Shown here: piece after piece, positions 17,874 through 25,225 of the stretch | Layout of the letters: every line of letters begins with the position of its first letter | Numbering within the stretch: position 1 is the first letter of the stretch | Origin: Serpens sp035497915 | Lineage (GTDB): Bacteria > Pseudomonadota > Gammaproteobacteria > Pseudomonadales > Pseudomonadaceae | Assembly (NCBI RefSeq): GCF_035497915.1 | Contig: NZ_DATJCS010000051.1 | Coordinates: forward strand, 124,001-188,000 | DNA length: 64,000 nt | Reading direction: 5' to 3' | Made by a program: the position numbers and the translations under genes | The notes under the pieces: generated by a model | What the model saw: only the letters and a program-made list of their open reading frames with translations | Databases searched by the model: none | What the model was told of the DNA's origin: nothing

Positions 17874-18629
17874 TCAGATCGCCTCGTCGAGCGGCTCGGC
17901 GGCCTGGCGCAACCGGGGCAGCAGCATGGGCACGCGGCGCCGGTAATCGGCGTACTCGGGATGCGCGGCGAGCAGGTCGTGCTCCTCGAAGCTGATCGCC
18001 GCCAGGATGTAGGCCGCGGTCACCAGGGCGAACAGCATGTGGGTGACGCTCATCTGCGGCGTGCACCAGATGGCGAAGAACCAGCCGACGTACAGCGGAT
18101 GCCGCACCAACCGGTAGGCGCCCGGGGTCTTGAACGCCAGCGGCCGGTAGGCCTGGCCGCGCAGCTGCAGCCAGACCTGGCGCAGGCCGAACAGATCGAA
18201 GTGATTGATCAGGAAGGTGCTGTACAGCACCAGCGCCCAGCCGAAGGCGAAGCCGGCGTACATCAGCACCTGCCCGGCGGTGCTCTGCAGCGACCAGACC
18301 TGCCCGCCGAGCGGCTGCCAGAAGCGGAAGAGCAGGATCAGCGCCAGGCTGGAAAACAGCACATAGGTGCTGCGCTCGGCGGCCGCCGGGATGATCCGCG
18401 TCCACAGCGCCTTGAAGGCCGGCCGCGCCATCAGGCTGTGCTGCACGGCGAACAGGGTCAGCAGCAACAGGTCGATGAGCAACGCCGGCGTGGTGGCCAT
18501 CCGCGGCGCGCCGTCGATGGTGCGCGGCACGCCGGGCAGATCACCGACAAAGGCGATGGCGTAGAGGAAGGTGGCGAAGAATACGGCGTAGCAGAGGATG
18601 CCGTAGACGAAGAGGGTGAGGCGTTTCAT
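17874..18629 (-). CDS. mddA: Methanethiol S-methyltransferase-like membrane protein (MddA/NnrU-like family)
   Basis: 251-residue polytopic protein with about six hydrophobic helices. It carries the ICMT/NnrU-type methyltransferase motif PGAYRLVRHPLYVGWFFAIW (about residues 172-191) and a C-terminal FEEHDLLAAHPEYADYRRRVP. Length and features fit MddA, which methylates methanethiol with S-adenosylmethionine to give dimethyl sulfide. The superfamily also includes NnrU (nitric-oxide related) and isoprenylcysteine methyltransferases, so the substrate is inferred. ATG at 18629 has GGGAGG upstream. The small ORF at 18646-18753 precedes it by only 16 bases and is probably co-transcribed. Confidence 0.75.
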   Translation of the reverse strand: MKRLTLFVYGILCYAVFFATFLYAIAFVGDLPGVPRTIDGAPRMATTPALLIDLLLLTLFAVQHSLMARPAFKALWTRIIPAAAERSTYVLFSSLALILLFRFWQPLGGQVWSLQSTAGQVLMYAGFAFGWALVLYSTFLINHFDLFGLRQVWLQLRGQAYRPLAFKTPGAYRLVRHPLYVGWFFAIWCTPQMSVTHMLFALVTAAYILAAISFEEHDLLAAHPEYADYRRRVPMLLPRLRQAAEPLDEAI

Positions 18630-18645
18630 CGGAACCTCCCGGGCA

Positions 18646-18753
18646 TCAGCCGGCGTGACGCTGGCTTTCGGCCAGGTAGATGAAGAACAACTGGTCGGAA
18701 TCGAGGTACGCGCGCAGCCAGTGCATGGCGCGGGTCAGGGATGAGCGGTGCAT
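18646..18753 (-). CDS. Small hypothetical protein of 35 residues upstream of mddA
   Basis: A short frame with a strong ribosome site (GGAGG, 5-6 bases before ATG at 18753-18751) and a TGA 16 bases before the mddA start. The product begins MHRSSLTRAMHWLRAYLD and ends DSDQLFFIYLAESQRHAG; the N-terminal half is basic and could form an amphipathic helix. I do not recognise a family. The strong initiation signal and tight linkage argue that it is translated, as a small protein or a leader coupling translation to mddA. It was found by eye and its expression is unproven. Confidence 0.5.
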   Translation of the reverse strand: MHRSSLTRAMHWLRAYLDSDQLFFIYLAESQRHAG

Positions 18754-18857
18754 GGGAACCTCCGGTGACGGCTGCCTTGGGTGGCAGTCGAGGCCAGTAT
18801 TTGCCCCGTGCGTATCGCGTCGATGTCGGAGTGCTGCGACTGTGTTGCCGAAGGGTT

Positions 18858-20870
18858 TCAGCCTGGCAGCCGATCACTCAGCCAGTCGTGCAGCACCGGC
18901 GCGGCCACCGGCTTGTGCAGCAGGCTGAGGCCGAGGCGCCGCGCGAGGCGCTCGTCGTCCGGATCGCTGAAGCCGGTGTGCAGGGCGATCGGCAGCTCCG
19001 CGCGTACCGCCAGGACCTGCTTGGCCAGCGCCAGGCCACACAGGCGCGGCATGCTCTGGTCGAGGATCAGCGCATCCCACGCTCCGGGCTCCGCCAGCAA
19101 CGCCGCGCGCGCCTGCTCGGCGTCGTTCCAGACGGTGACCTGCAGTCCCCAGCGACTCAGGCAATCCTTCAGGTACTCGCCCACCAGCGGATCGTCGTCC
19201 ACCACGCCGACCCGCCCGCGCAGCTGCTCACGCGGCGTCTCACGGTCGCCGGCCGGCTGCGCCGACACGGCCGGTGAACCCTGCAGGCCGGGCAGCAGCA
19301 CCTCGAAGCGGGCGCCTTGTCCCGGCTGGCTGTACAGCAGCAGGTGGCCGCCGTACTCGTGGACCAGGCCGTGCACCATGGACAGCCCCATGCCACTGCC
19401 CTGCCCTGGCGGCTTGGTGGTGTAGAAGGGTTCGAAGATGGTGTGCTGAACGGGCTCGTCGATACCGGGACCGCTGTCTTCCACGCACAGCGCCTGGAAG
19501 TCGCCGGCGATACGCTGCTGGCAGGACGCGCACAGGCCGTCCACCAGGCTGCGCGCGCGCAGTGCGACGCGCAGCCGTCCGCTGCCGCCCATGGCGTCGC
19601 GGGCATTGATGCACAGGTTCATCAGCACCTGTTCCAGTTGCAGCGGGTCGATCCGCACCGGCGCCAGGCCCTGATCGAGCCGCACGTCGAACTCGATGCC
19701 CGCCGGCAGGGCGGACTGCAGCAGCGGGCGAAACTCCTCGATCAGCGCGGCCAGCGACACCACGCGCGGCTGGCCCCGGCTGCCACGGCTGAACACCAGC
19801 ATCTGGCGGATCAGGTCGCGGGCCTTCTCGGCCGACTGGCGGATGCGCCCGAGGTAACGGCCGAGCGGCGCGTCGCCGCGCTCGCCCGCCAGTTCCTCGG
19901 CCATCTGGGTGTAGCCGAGCATGCTGGTCAGCAGGTTGTTGAAGTCATGGGCGATGCCGCCGGTCAGGTGACCGATGGCTTCCATGCGCTGGGCCTGGCG
20001 CAACTGCTGTTCGAGCGCCTCCCGTTCCACCTCGGCGGCGACCCGCACCGAGAAGATGCGCAGCACCGACTCCACCCGTTCGCGTTCCGGCAGCCCGGTG
20101 GCATGGCCGACGGCGATCAGCCCCAGCGGCCTGCCATCGCTGGCGAACAGCGGGTAGCCGGCATAGCTGTCGATGCGGATGTGCCCTAACAGCGCATCCA
20201 GCGGGTAGCGTTCACCCAGGCCCCGCGGGATGTACAGGAAGCGCTGGCCGAACACCTCCGCACAGGGGGTGCCCTGCAGCACGTAATCGAAGTTGTCGAT
20301 GGGCTCGCCCTGGTAACTGGCCGCCAGGGTGGCCAGGTGGGTGCTGTCCGGCCGGCTGGCGTGGCTGACGAAGGCGAAGTCCACCTGCAGGGAAGACGCC
20401 AGATAGCGCACGGTGGCGGGAAACACCGCGTTGCCGGTGCTCCGTGACACGCCCAGGGCGACATGCCGCAAGGCGTCCTCGGTGCGCTTGCGCTCGCTGA
20501 TATCGGCGGCGATGCCCCCTACGCCCACCAGTTGGCCATGGTTGTCGCAGATCGGGAATTTGGTGGTCAGATAGGTGTACTGGCGCCCCTGCCAGAGCAC
20601 CTGTTCCTCCACTTCGATGGAGCGTCCCTGCTCGACCACGCGGCGGTCGTTGCACAGCAGGGCATCGGCGATCTCGCTCGGAAACAGCTCATGGTCGTCG
20701 CGGCTCAGCACCCGCTCGGCGGACACGCCGAACAGGCGCTCGAAGGCGGGATTGACCAGCCGGTAGCGGCCTTCGATGTCCTTGATGAAGATCACCGCGC
20801 TGCTGTTGTCGACGATCTGCCGCAGCGGATTGCCCGCTTCAGGCCAGGTGCGCTTGCCCATGACGCCCAC
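18858..20870 (-). CDS. Hybrid sensor histidine kinase (PAS-GAF-HisKA-HATPase-REC)
   Basis: 670 residues and apparently soluble, with no transmembrane segment. Domains in order: PAS (about 14-130; NSSAVIFIKDIEGRYRLVNP), GAF (about 137-285), HisKA with phospho-acceptor His308 in GGIAHDFNNLLTSMLGY, HATPase_c with N box CINARDAMGG and G boxes DSGPGIDEP and GQGSGMGLSMVHG, and a C-terminal receiver (about 545-665) whose acceptor Asp lies in ALILDQSMP. The CASC pair in LCASCQQRIAGDFQ, inserted in the ATPase region, is also seen in this class of hybrid kinase. It lies downstream of an OmpR-type regulator gene on the same strand, 89 bases away; partnership with that regulator is plausible but unproven. 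The sensed signal is unknown. Confidence 0.9.
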   Translation of the reverse strand: MGVMGKRTWPEAGNPLRQIVDNSSAVIFIKDIEGRYRLVNPAFERLFGVSAERVLSRDDHELFPSEIADALLCNDRRVVEQGRSIEVEEQVLWQGRQYTYLTTKFPICDNHGQLVGVGGIAADISERKRTEDALRHVALGVSRSTGNAVFPATVRYLASSLQVDFAFVSHASRPDSTHLATLAASYQGEPIDNFDYVLQGTPCAEVFGQRFLYIPRGLGERYPLDALLGHIRIDSYAGYPLFASDGRPLGLIAVGHATGLPERERVESVLRIFSVRVAAEVEREALEQQLRQAQRMEAIGHLTGGIAHDFNNLLTSMLGYTQMAEELAGERGDAPLGRYLGRIRQSAEKARDLIRQMLVFSRGSRGQPRVVSLAALIEEFRPLLQSALPAGIEFDVRLDQGLAPVRIDPLQLEQVLMNLCINARDAMGGSGRLRVALRARSLVDGLCASCQQRIAGDFQALCVEDSGPGIDEPVQHTIFEPFYTTKPPGQGSGMGLSMVHGLVHEYGGHLLLYSQPGQGARFEVLLPGLQGSPAVSAQPAGDRETPREQLRGRVGVVDDDPLVGEYLKDCLSRWGLQVTVWNDAEQARAALLAEPGAWDALILDQSMPRLCGLALAKQVLAVRAELPIALHTGFSDPDDERLARRLGLSLLHKPVAAPVLHDWLSDRLPG

Positions 20871-20959
20871 CCCGCGTGCGGTGTGTCAGTTCAGCGCCAG
20901 TATAGGAAGCGCCCCGCCGCGCCGGCCGGCCGGAAACCGGACTGAAACAATTGAAACCT

Positions 20960-21688
20960 TCAACGCCGTCCGGTCACCAGCATGTAGCCGACCCCGCGCA
21001 GGGTGCGGATGATCTGCGGCTTTTCCGGGTCGTCCTCGAGCTTGCGGCGCAGCCGGGCGATGCGGATGTCGATGGAGCGGTCGAACGGGTTCCAGTCGCG
21101 GTTCTGGGTCAGGTTGAGCAACTGGTCGCGGCTCAGTGGCCGGTTCGGGCGCTGGGCGAAGGCCTGCAGCAGGTCGAACTCCATGGCGGTCAGCTCGATG
21201 TCCGCGCCCTGCTCGTCGAGCAGCCGGCGACTGTCCAGCTCCAGACGGAAGCGCCCGAGCGGAATGCCGGTCGGCACGGCCGGTTGCGGCTCGACCGGTT
21301 CCGGCGCAGCCGGAGCGGCGCGATAGCGACGCAACACGCTGCGCACCCGCGCGAGCAGTTCGCGCAGCTCGAAGGGCTTGGCCAGATAGTCGTCGGCGCC
21401 GACCTCCAGGCCGACGATGCGGTCCAGCGGCGTACCGGCGCCGGAAATCATGATCACCGGCAGGTCGTGATGCTCGCGCAGAAAGCGCGCCAGGCTCAGG
21501 CCGTCCTCGCCGGGCAGGCCGACATCCAGCAGCACCAGATCGGGCACCTGCGCGGCCAGGGCCTGACGCAGGGCGGCGCTGTCGGCGCAGCCGTCCACCC
21601 GGTAACCCTGGCCGCCGAGGTAGTCGCCCAGCAGGCGGCGCACCTCGGCGTCGTCATCCACCACCAGCAGTCGCGCCTGTTCCGCCAT
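20960..21688 (-). CDS. OmpR/PhoB-family response regulator
   Basis: 242 residues: an N-terminal receiver with acidic cluster VVDDDAEV, acceptor Asp55 in LVLLDVGLPGEDG and the conserved Lys in YLAKPFELREL, then a Pro-rich linker (about 124-140) and a C-terminal winged helix (LTAMEFDLLQAFAQRP ... IRTLRGVGYMLV). I chose ATG at 21688 (MAEQARLLVV); a reading from 21709 adds seven residues outside the domain. It sits upstream of the hybrid kinase gene and probably in the same transcription unit. Confidence 0.92.
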   Translation of the reverse strand: MAEQARLLVVDDDAEVRRLLGDYLGGQGYRVDGCADSAALRQALAAQVPDLVLLDVGLPGEDGLSLARFLREHHDLPVIMISGAGTPLDRIVGLEVGADDYLAKPFELRELLARVRSVLRRYRAAPAAPEPVEPQPAVPTGIPLGRFRLELDSRRLLDEQGADIELTAMEFDLLQAFAQRPNRPLSRDQLLNLTQNRDWNPFDRSIDIRIARLRRKLEDDPEKPQIIRTLRGVGYMLVTGRR

Positions 21689-21736
21689 ACCCCTGCCCTC
21701 GCTGCACACTCTCAGCTTAGACAGGGTGCGTCCGCC

Positions 21737-22963
21737 TCAGCGACCGCGCAGCGCCTCGCGCGGCACGTACTTGGCCAGTTCATGCTTGCCGATGCTCGCG
21801 CGGTGCACCTCGTCCGGGCCATCGGCCAGGCGCAGGGTGCGCTGCATGGCGTACCAGTAGGCCAGCGGGAAGTCCTGGCATACCCCGGCGCCACCGTGCA
21901 TCTGGATGGCGCGGTCGATCACCCGCAGCGCCACGTTGGGCGCCACCACCTTGATCTGCGCGATCTCGCTGGCCGCCACCTTGTTGCCCACGGTGTCCAT
22001 CATGTACGCGGCATTCAGGGTCAGCAGGCGGGCCATGTTGATCTCGGTGCGCGAGTCGGCGATGTGGTCCAGGTTGCCGCCCAGGCGTGCCAGTGGCTTG
22101 CCGAAGGCGGTGCGGCTGACCGAGCGCTTGCACATCAGTTCCAGGGCGCGTTCGGCCATGCCGATCGAGCGCATGCAGTGGTGGATGCGCCCCGGCCCGA
22201 GGCGGCCCTGGGCGATCTCGAAGCCGCGACCCTCGCCGAGGATGACGTTCTCGTAGGGCACGCGCACGTTCTCGAACAGCACCTCGGCGTGGCCGTGGGG
22301 CGCGTCGTCGTAGCCGAACACGTGCAGCGGGCGCACCACGGTCACCCCGGGCGTGTCCTTGGGCACCAGGATCATCGAATGCTGCTGGTGGCGCGGGTTG
22401 TCCGGGTTGGTCAGGCCCATGAAGATCAGCACGGTGCAGCGCGGGTCGCTGGCGCCGGAGGTCCACCACTTGCGGCCGTTGATTACCCACTCGTCGCCGT
22501 CACGCCGGGCGCTGGCCTGCATGTTGGTGGCGTCCGAGGAGGCCACGCCGGGCTCGGTCATGGCAAAGCCGGAACGGATCTCGCCGGCCAGCAGCGGTTC
22601 GAGCCAGCGCTGCTTCTGTTCGGCGCTGCCGTAACGGACCAGCACCTCCATGTTGCCGGTGTCCGGGGCGGAGCAGTTGAACGGCTCCGGACCGATCAGC
22701 GAACGGCCCATGATCTCGGCCAGGGGAGCGTATTCCAGGTTGGAAAGACCGGCCCCGTATTCCGATTCCGGCAGGAACAGGTTCCACAGCCCCTGCGCCT
22801 TGGCTTCGGCCTTCAGCGTTTCCATGATCGCCGTGGGTTGCCAGCGATCACCCTCGGCCACCTGTTGCTCGAACACCGACTCGGCGGGATAAACGTGTTC
22901 TTCCATGAACGCGGTAAGCCGCTCACGCAGCTGTTGCACCTTGGGCGAGTAGGCGAAATCCAT
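21737..22963 (-). CDS. Acyl-CoA dehydrogenase family protein (ACAD10/11-like)
   Basis: 408-residue FAD flavoenzyme that introduces the alpha-beta double bond in acyl-CoA esters. It has the N-terminal helical domain, the FAMTEPGVASSDATNM flavin/substrate loop (about 134-149), the INGRKWWTSGA strand typical of the ACAD10/11-like group, the FGKPLARLGG segment, and MHGGAGVCQDFPLAYWY near the C-terminus. It is divergent from a LysR-type regulator across 139 bases and may be regulated by it. Chain-length preference cannot be read here. Confidence 0.92.
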   Translation of the reverse strand: MDFAYSPKVQQLRERLTAFMEEHVYPAESVFEQQVAEGDRWQPTAIMETLKAEAKAQGLWNLFLPESEYGAGLSNLEYAPLAEIMGRSLIGPEPFNCSAPDTGNMEVLVRYGSAEQKQRWLEPLLAGEIRSGFAMTEPGVASSDATNMQASARRDGDEWVINGRKWWTSGASDPRCTVLIFMGLTNPDNPRHQQHSMILVPKDTPGVTVVRPLHVFGYDDAPHGHAEVLFENVRVPYENVILGEGRGFEIAQGRLGPGRIHHCMRSIGMAERALELMCKRSVSRTAFGKPLARLGGNLDHIADSRTEINMARLLTLNAAYMMDTVGNKVAASEIAQIKVVAPNVALRVIDRAIQMHGGAGVCQDFPLAYWYAMQRTLRLADGPDEVHRASIGKHELAKYVPREALRGR

Positions 22964-23042
22964 GCTGATACACCTTGTGCTGATCGAAGATGATCGAATC
23001 CTAGGTCAGCCAGATGGATTTACCCAGCCTATTTTTGGCGTG

Positions 23043-23056
23043 TATAAACATTCATA
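23043..23056. promoter_or_regulatory. Candidate LysR-type operator between acyl-CoA dehydrogenase and its divergent regulator
   Basis: TATAAACATTCATA is an imperfect, AT-rich dyad (10 of 14 positions symmetric) in the middle of the 139-base divergent region. LysR proteins bind interrupted dyads with T and A ends in such positions. It rests on pattern and position only. Confidence 0.3.
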
Positions 23057-23102
23057 ACCTGGATAATATTCGGCACGCTCGTTTTCAGAAGGGAATTCCG
23101 CC

Positions 23103-24002
23103 ATGGCACCTGGCAAGGTCGATCTCAACCTGTTCATCGTTTTCGATGCCATCTACAGCGAAGCCAACCTGACCCGCGCCGGGCAGATCGTCGGCATCAC
23201 CCAGCCGGCGGTGTCCAATGCCCTGGCGCGCCTGCGCGAGACCTTCAACGACCCGCTGTTCGTGCGCACTGCCCAGGGCATGGTGCCCACCCCCATGGCG
23301 CAGAACATCATCGGGCCGGTGCGTCAGGCGCTCCAGCTGCTGCGGGTGTCGGTGCAGGAAAGCCGCACCTTCATCCCCGCCGAGGCCGCCAAGACGTTCC
23401 GCATCGGCATGACCGACCTCAGCGAGGCGCTGCTGCTGCCGCCGCTGTTCCAGCGTCTCGGCCGCCTGGCGCCGCAGGTGCGCATCGAAAGCACCCTGGC
23501 GCGGCGCCGGGAAACCACCAGCGAGCTGGCCGCCGGCAAGCTGGATTTCGCGGTGGACGTGCCGCTCAACAGCGACCCGCAGGTGCGCCACGTCAAGCTG
23601 CTCGAAGACCGTTTCGTCTGCGCCATGCGCCCCGGACATCCGCTGGCCGCCGGGCCGCTGACCCTGGAAAACTACCTGGGCGCGGGGCATATCCAGATAT
23701 CCAGTCGCCGCAACGGTCTGGGTTATGTGGACCTTGCGCTTGGCAAGCTGGGCCGGCAGCGACGCATCGCCCTGCGCTCGCCGCATTACCTGATGGCCAC
23801 CCGGGTGCTGCACGACACCAACCTGCTGCTCACCGTGCCGGAGCGCTTCGCCCGTCAGCAAGCGCTGCATGTGGTCGAACTGCCGGTGACGGATGTGCCG
23901 ACGCTGGCCAGCCATCTCTACTGGCATGAGAGCACCGATCAGGACCCGGCCAACCGCTGGATGCGTGAGCAGCTGATCGACATTGCCGAACGTATTTCCT
24001 GA
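23103..24002 (+). CDS. LysR family transcriptional regulator
   Basis: 299 residues: an N-terminal winged helix-turn-helix (VDLNLFIVFDAIYSEANLTRAG then ITQPAVSNALARLRETF, residues about 6-62) and a C-terminal effector domain of the NodD/LinR-like periplasmic-binding fold (from about residue 95, TFRIGMTDLSEALLLP). It is transcribed away from the acyl-CoA dehydrogenase gene, the classic arrangement for a LysR regulator controlling its neighbour. The inducer is unknown; an acyl-CoA or fatty-acid compound would be a guess. Confidence 0.93.
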   Translation: MAPGKVDLNLFIVFDAIYSEANLTRAGQIVGITQPAVSNALARLRETFNDPLFVRTAQGMVPTPMAQNIIGPVRQALQLLRVSVQESRTFIPAEAAKTFRIGMTDLSEALLLPPLFQRLGRLAPQVRIESTLARRRETTSELAAGKLDFAVDVPLNSDPQVRHVKLLEDRFVCAMRPGHPLAAGPLTLENYLGAGHIQISSRRNGLGYVDLALGKLGRQRRIALRSPHYLMATRVLHDTNLLLTVPERFARQQALHVVELPVTDVPTLASHLYWHESTDQDPANRWMREQLIDIAERIS

Positions 24003-24038
24003 GGCCATTTCTGGGAAATCGTCTCAGGTGGCTGATTT

Positions 24039-24083
24039 AGCGCGGAAAAACACTTCTTGATGTTTTACGTGAACTGCCGCGCT
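24039..24083. terminator. Possible terminator hairpin between convergent genes
   Basis: Nested inverted repeat in the 80-base gap between the LysR gene and DUF192: outer arms AGCGCGG / CCGCGCT, inner arms AAAACA / TGTTTT. The outer right arm touches the DUF192 stop codon. The structure is loose, so this is a weak call. Confidence 0.3.
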
Positions 24084-24502
24084 CAGTCCGAGGGCAGACC
24101 GGCAACTGGCGCGCCGGGCGCGACGCCGCGCTGGGCAAACCAGCCCTGGTTGGCCTCGACGGCATAGCGCGCCGGCGCGCTGGAGCACTTCACGGTGAGA
24201 TCGTGGGGCTGCAGGTCAACCAGGTTGATGACCCGCCCCTCTTCATCCAGAAACGCCGCCGACAGGGGCAGGGGCGTGTTCTTCATCCACAGGCACTGGC
24301 TCTTCAGCTGCGGGAAGCGAAACAGCATGCCGGCGGACTCGGCCAGTTCGGTACGCTCCATCAGGCCGCGCTGGCGATCCTTGTCCCTGAACACGTATTC
24401 GGTCTGCAGCGGGTGGCCGTTGAAGGTCAGCGTCAGCGTGCGCGGTTCGGCGAGCGCCGGGCCGGCGCCGCACAGTACGCCGATGAGCAACAGCCTGCGC
24501 AT
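24083..24502 (-). CDS. DUF192 family secreted protein
   Basis: 139 residues. A signal peptide (cleavage near ALAEP) is followed by a DUF192 (COG1430) domain with its signatures DRQRGLMERTELAESAGMLF and CLWMKNTPLPLSAAFLDEEGRV, then a C-terminal ARYAVEANQGWFAQRGVAPG. This family forms a small periplasmic beta-rich domain of unknown function. No operon partner is evident. Confidence 0.85.
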   Translation of the reverse strand: MRRLLLIGVLCGAGPALAEPRTLTLTFNGHPLQTEYVFRDKDRQRGLMERTELAESAGMLFRFPQLKSQCLWMKNTPLPLSAAFLDEEGRVINLVDLQPHDLTVKCSSAPARYAVEANQGWFAQRGVAPGAPVAGLPSD

Positions 24503-24552
24503 GGCTCAAGCCTCCCCGAGCAATCGATGACTCACTATAGCCAGCGCGGGCG

Positions 24553-24786
24553 TCAAGCCTTGCCCTGACGCAGTTGCACGAACAGCGCCTCGACCTTTTC
24601 CCGCGCCCAGGGCGTCTTGCGCAGGAACGTCAGGCTCGACTTGATGCTCGGGTTGCTGCTGAAGCAGCGGATATCGATGCGTTGCGCCAGACCCGGCCAG
24701 CCGTAATGGGCCACCAGCTCGGTGAGCAGCTGTTCCAGAGTGACGCCGTGCAACGGGTTCTTCGTGCTGGGATTCATGTAAGGCAT
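24553..24786 (-). CDS. VF530 family putative DNA-binding protein (DUF2132)
   Basis: 77-residue protein matching the VF530 family (NPLHGVTLEQLLTELVAHYGW; CFSSNPSIKSSLTFLRKTPWAREKVEALF). It is a small all-helical protein named from the Vibrio fischeri structure and proposed to bind DNA; its role is unknown. Either ATG at 24786 (MPYMNPS) or ATG at 24777 (MNPS) could be the start, since neither has a strong Shine-Dalgarno. The open frame continues upstream to 25116 antisense to the ppiC-like gene, but that extension does not resemble coding sequence of this family. Confidence 0.85.
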   Translation of the reverse strand: MPYMNPSTKNPLHGVTLEQLLTELVAHYGWPGLAQRIDIRCFSSNPSIKSSLTFLRKTPWAREKVEALFVQLRQGKA

Positions 24787-24916
24787 GTGACGTGTGGGTG
24801 AGGTCGGCAGCTTAGTGGCGCGTGGCGCCTGCCTGCCAGCGGTTTTTCGGTGGCGCGCGTTGAGCCGGTGCCGCGAAGCCGGCAGAATGCCGCCCCCGCC
24901 ACGAGGAGCATCGACA

Positions 24917-25195
24917 ATGGCCAAAGCCATGGCACGCCACATCCTGGTCAAGACCGAAGCCGAAGCGGCGCAACTGAAGAAGCGCCTGGCCGCCGGCGAG
25001 CCGTTCGACAAGCTGGCGAAGAAGCACTCCACCTGCCCGTCCGGCAAGCGCGGCGGCGATCTCGGTGAGGTGCGGCCGGGACAGATGGTGCGCGCGATCG
25101 ACGAGGTGATCTTCAAGAAGGCCGTGGGCGAGATCCACGGCCCGGTGAAATCCCAGTTCGGCTATCACCTGGTGCAGGTGTTCTACCGCGAGTAA
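24917..25195 (+). CDS. ppiC: Parvulin-type peptidyl-prolyl cis-trans isomerase, PpiC-like
   Basis: 93-residue stand-alone parvulin domain with no signal peptide, so cytoplasmic like E. coli PpiC. Family features are ARHILVKTEAEAAQLKKRLAAG, the active-site region FDKLAKKHSTCPSGKRGGDLGE, and GPVKSQFGYHLVQVFYRE. ATG at 24917 has GAGGAG upstream. Confidence 0.95.
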   Translation: MAKAMARHILVKTEAEAAQLKKRLAAGEPFDKLAKKHSTCPSGKRGGDLGEVRPGQMVRAIDEVIFKKAVGEIHGPVKSQFGYHLVQVFYRE

Positions 25196-25196
25196 A

Positions 25197-25215
25197 GGCG
25201 CCGCGTTGCGGCGCC
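25197..25215. terminator. Bidirectional terminator hairpin between ppiC and the ABC-F gene
   Basis: Perfect 8-bp stem GGCGCCGC / GCGGCGCC with a GTT loop, starting right after the ppiC stop and lying between convergent genes. There is no long T-run. Confidence 0.55.
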
Positions 25216-25225
25216 CTGCCCTGCG

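Noticed and set aside
24553..25116. 187-codon reading of the VF530 gene
   Set aside because: The extra N-terminal 110 codons run antisense to the ppiC gene and lack similarity to the family, whose members are about 75-80 residues.
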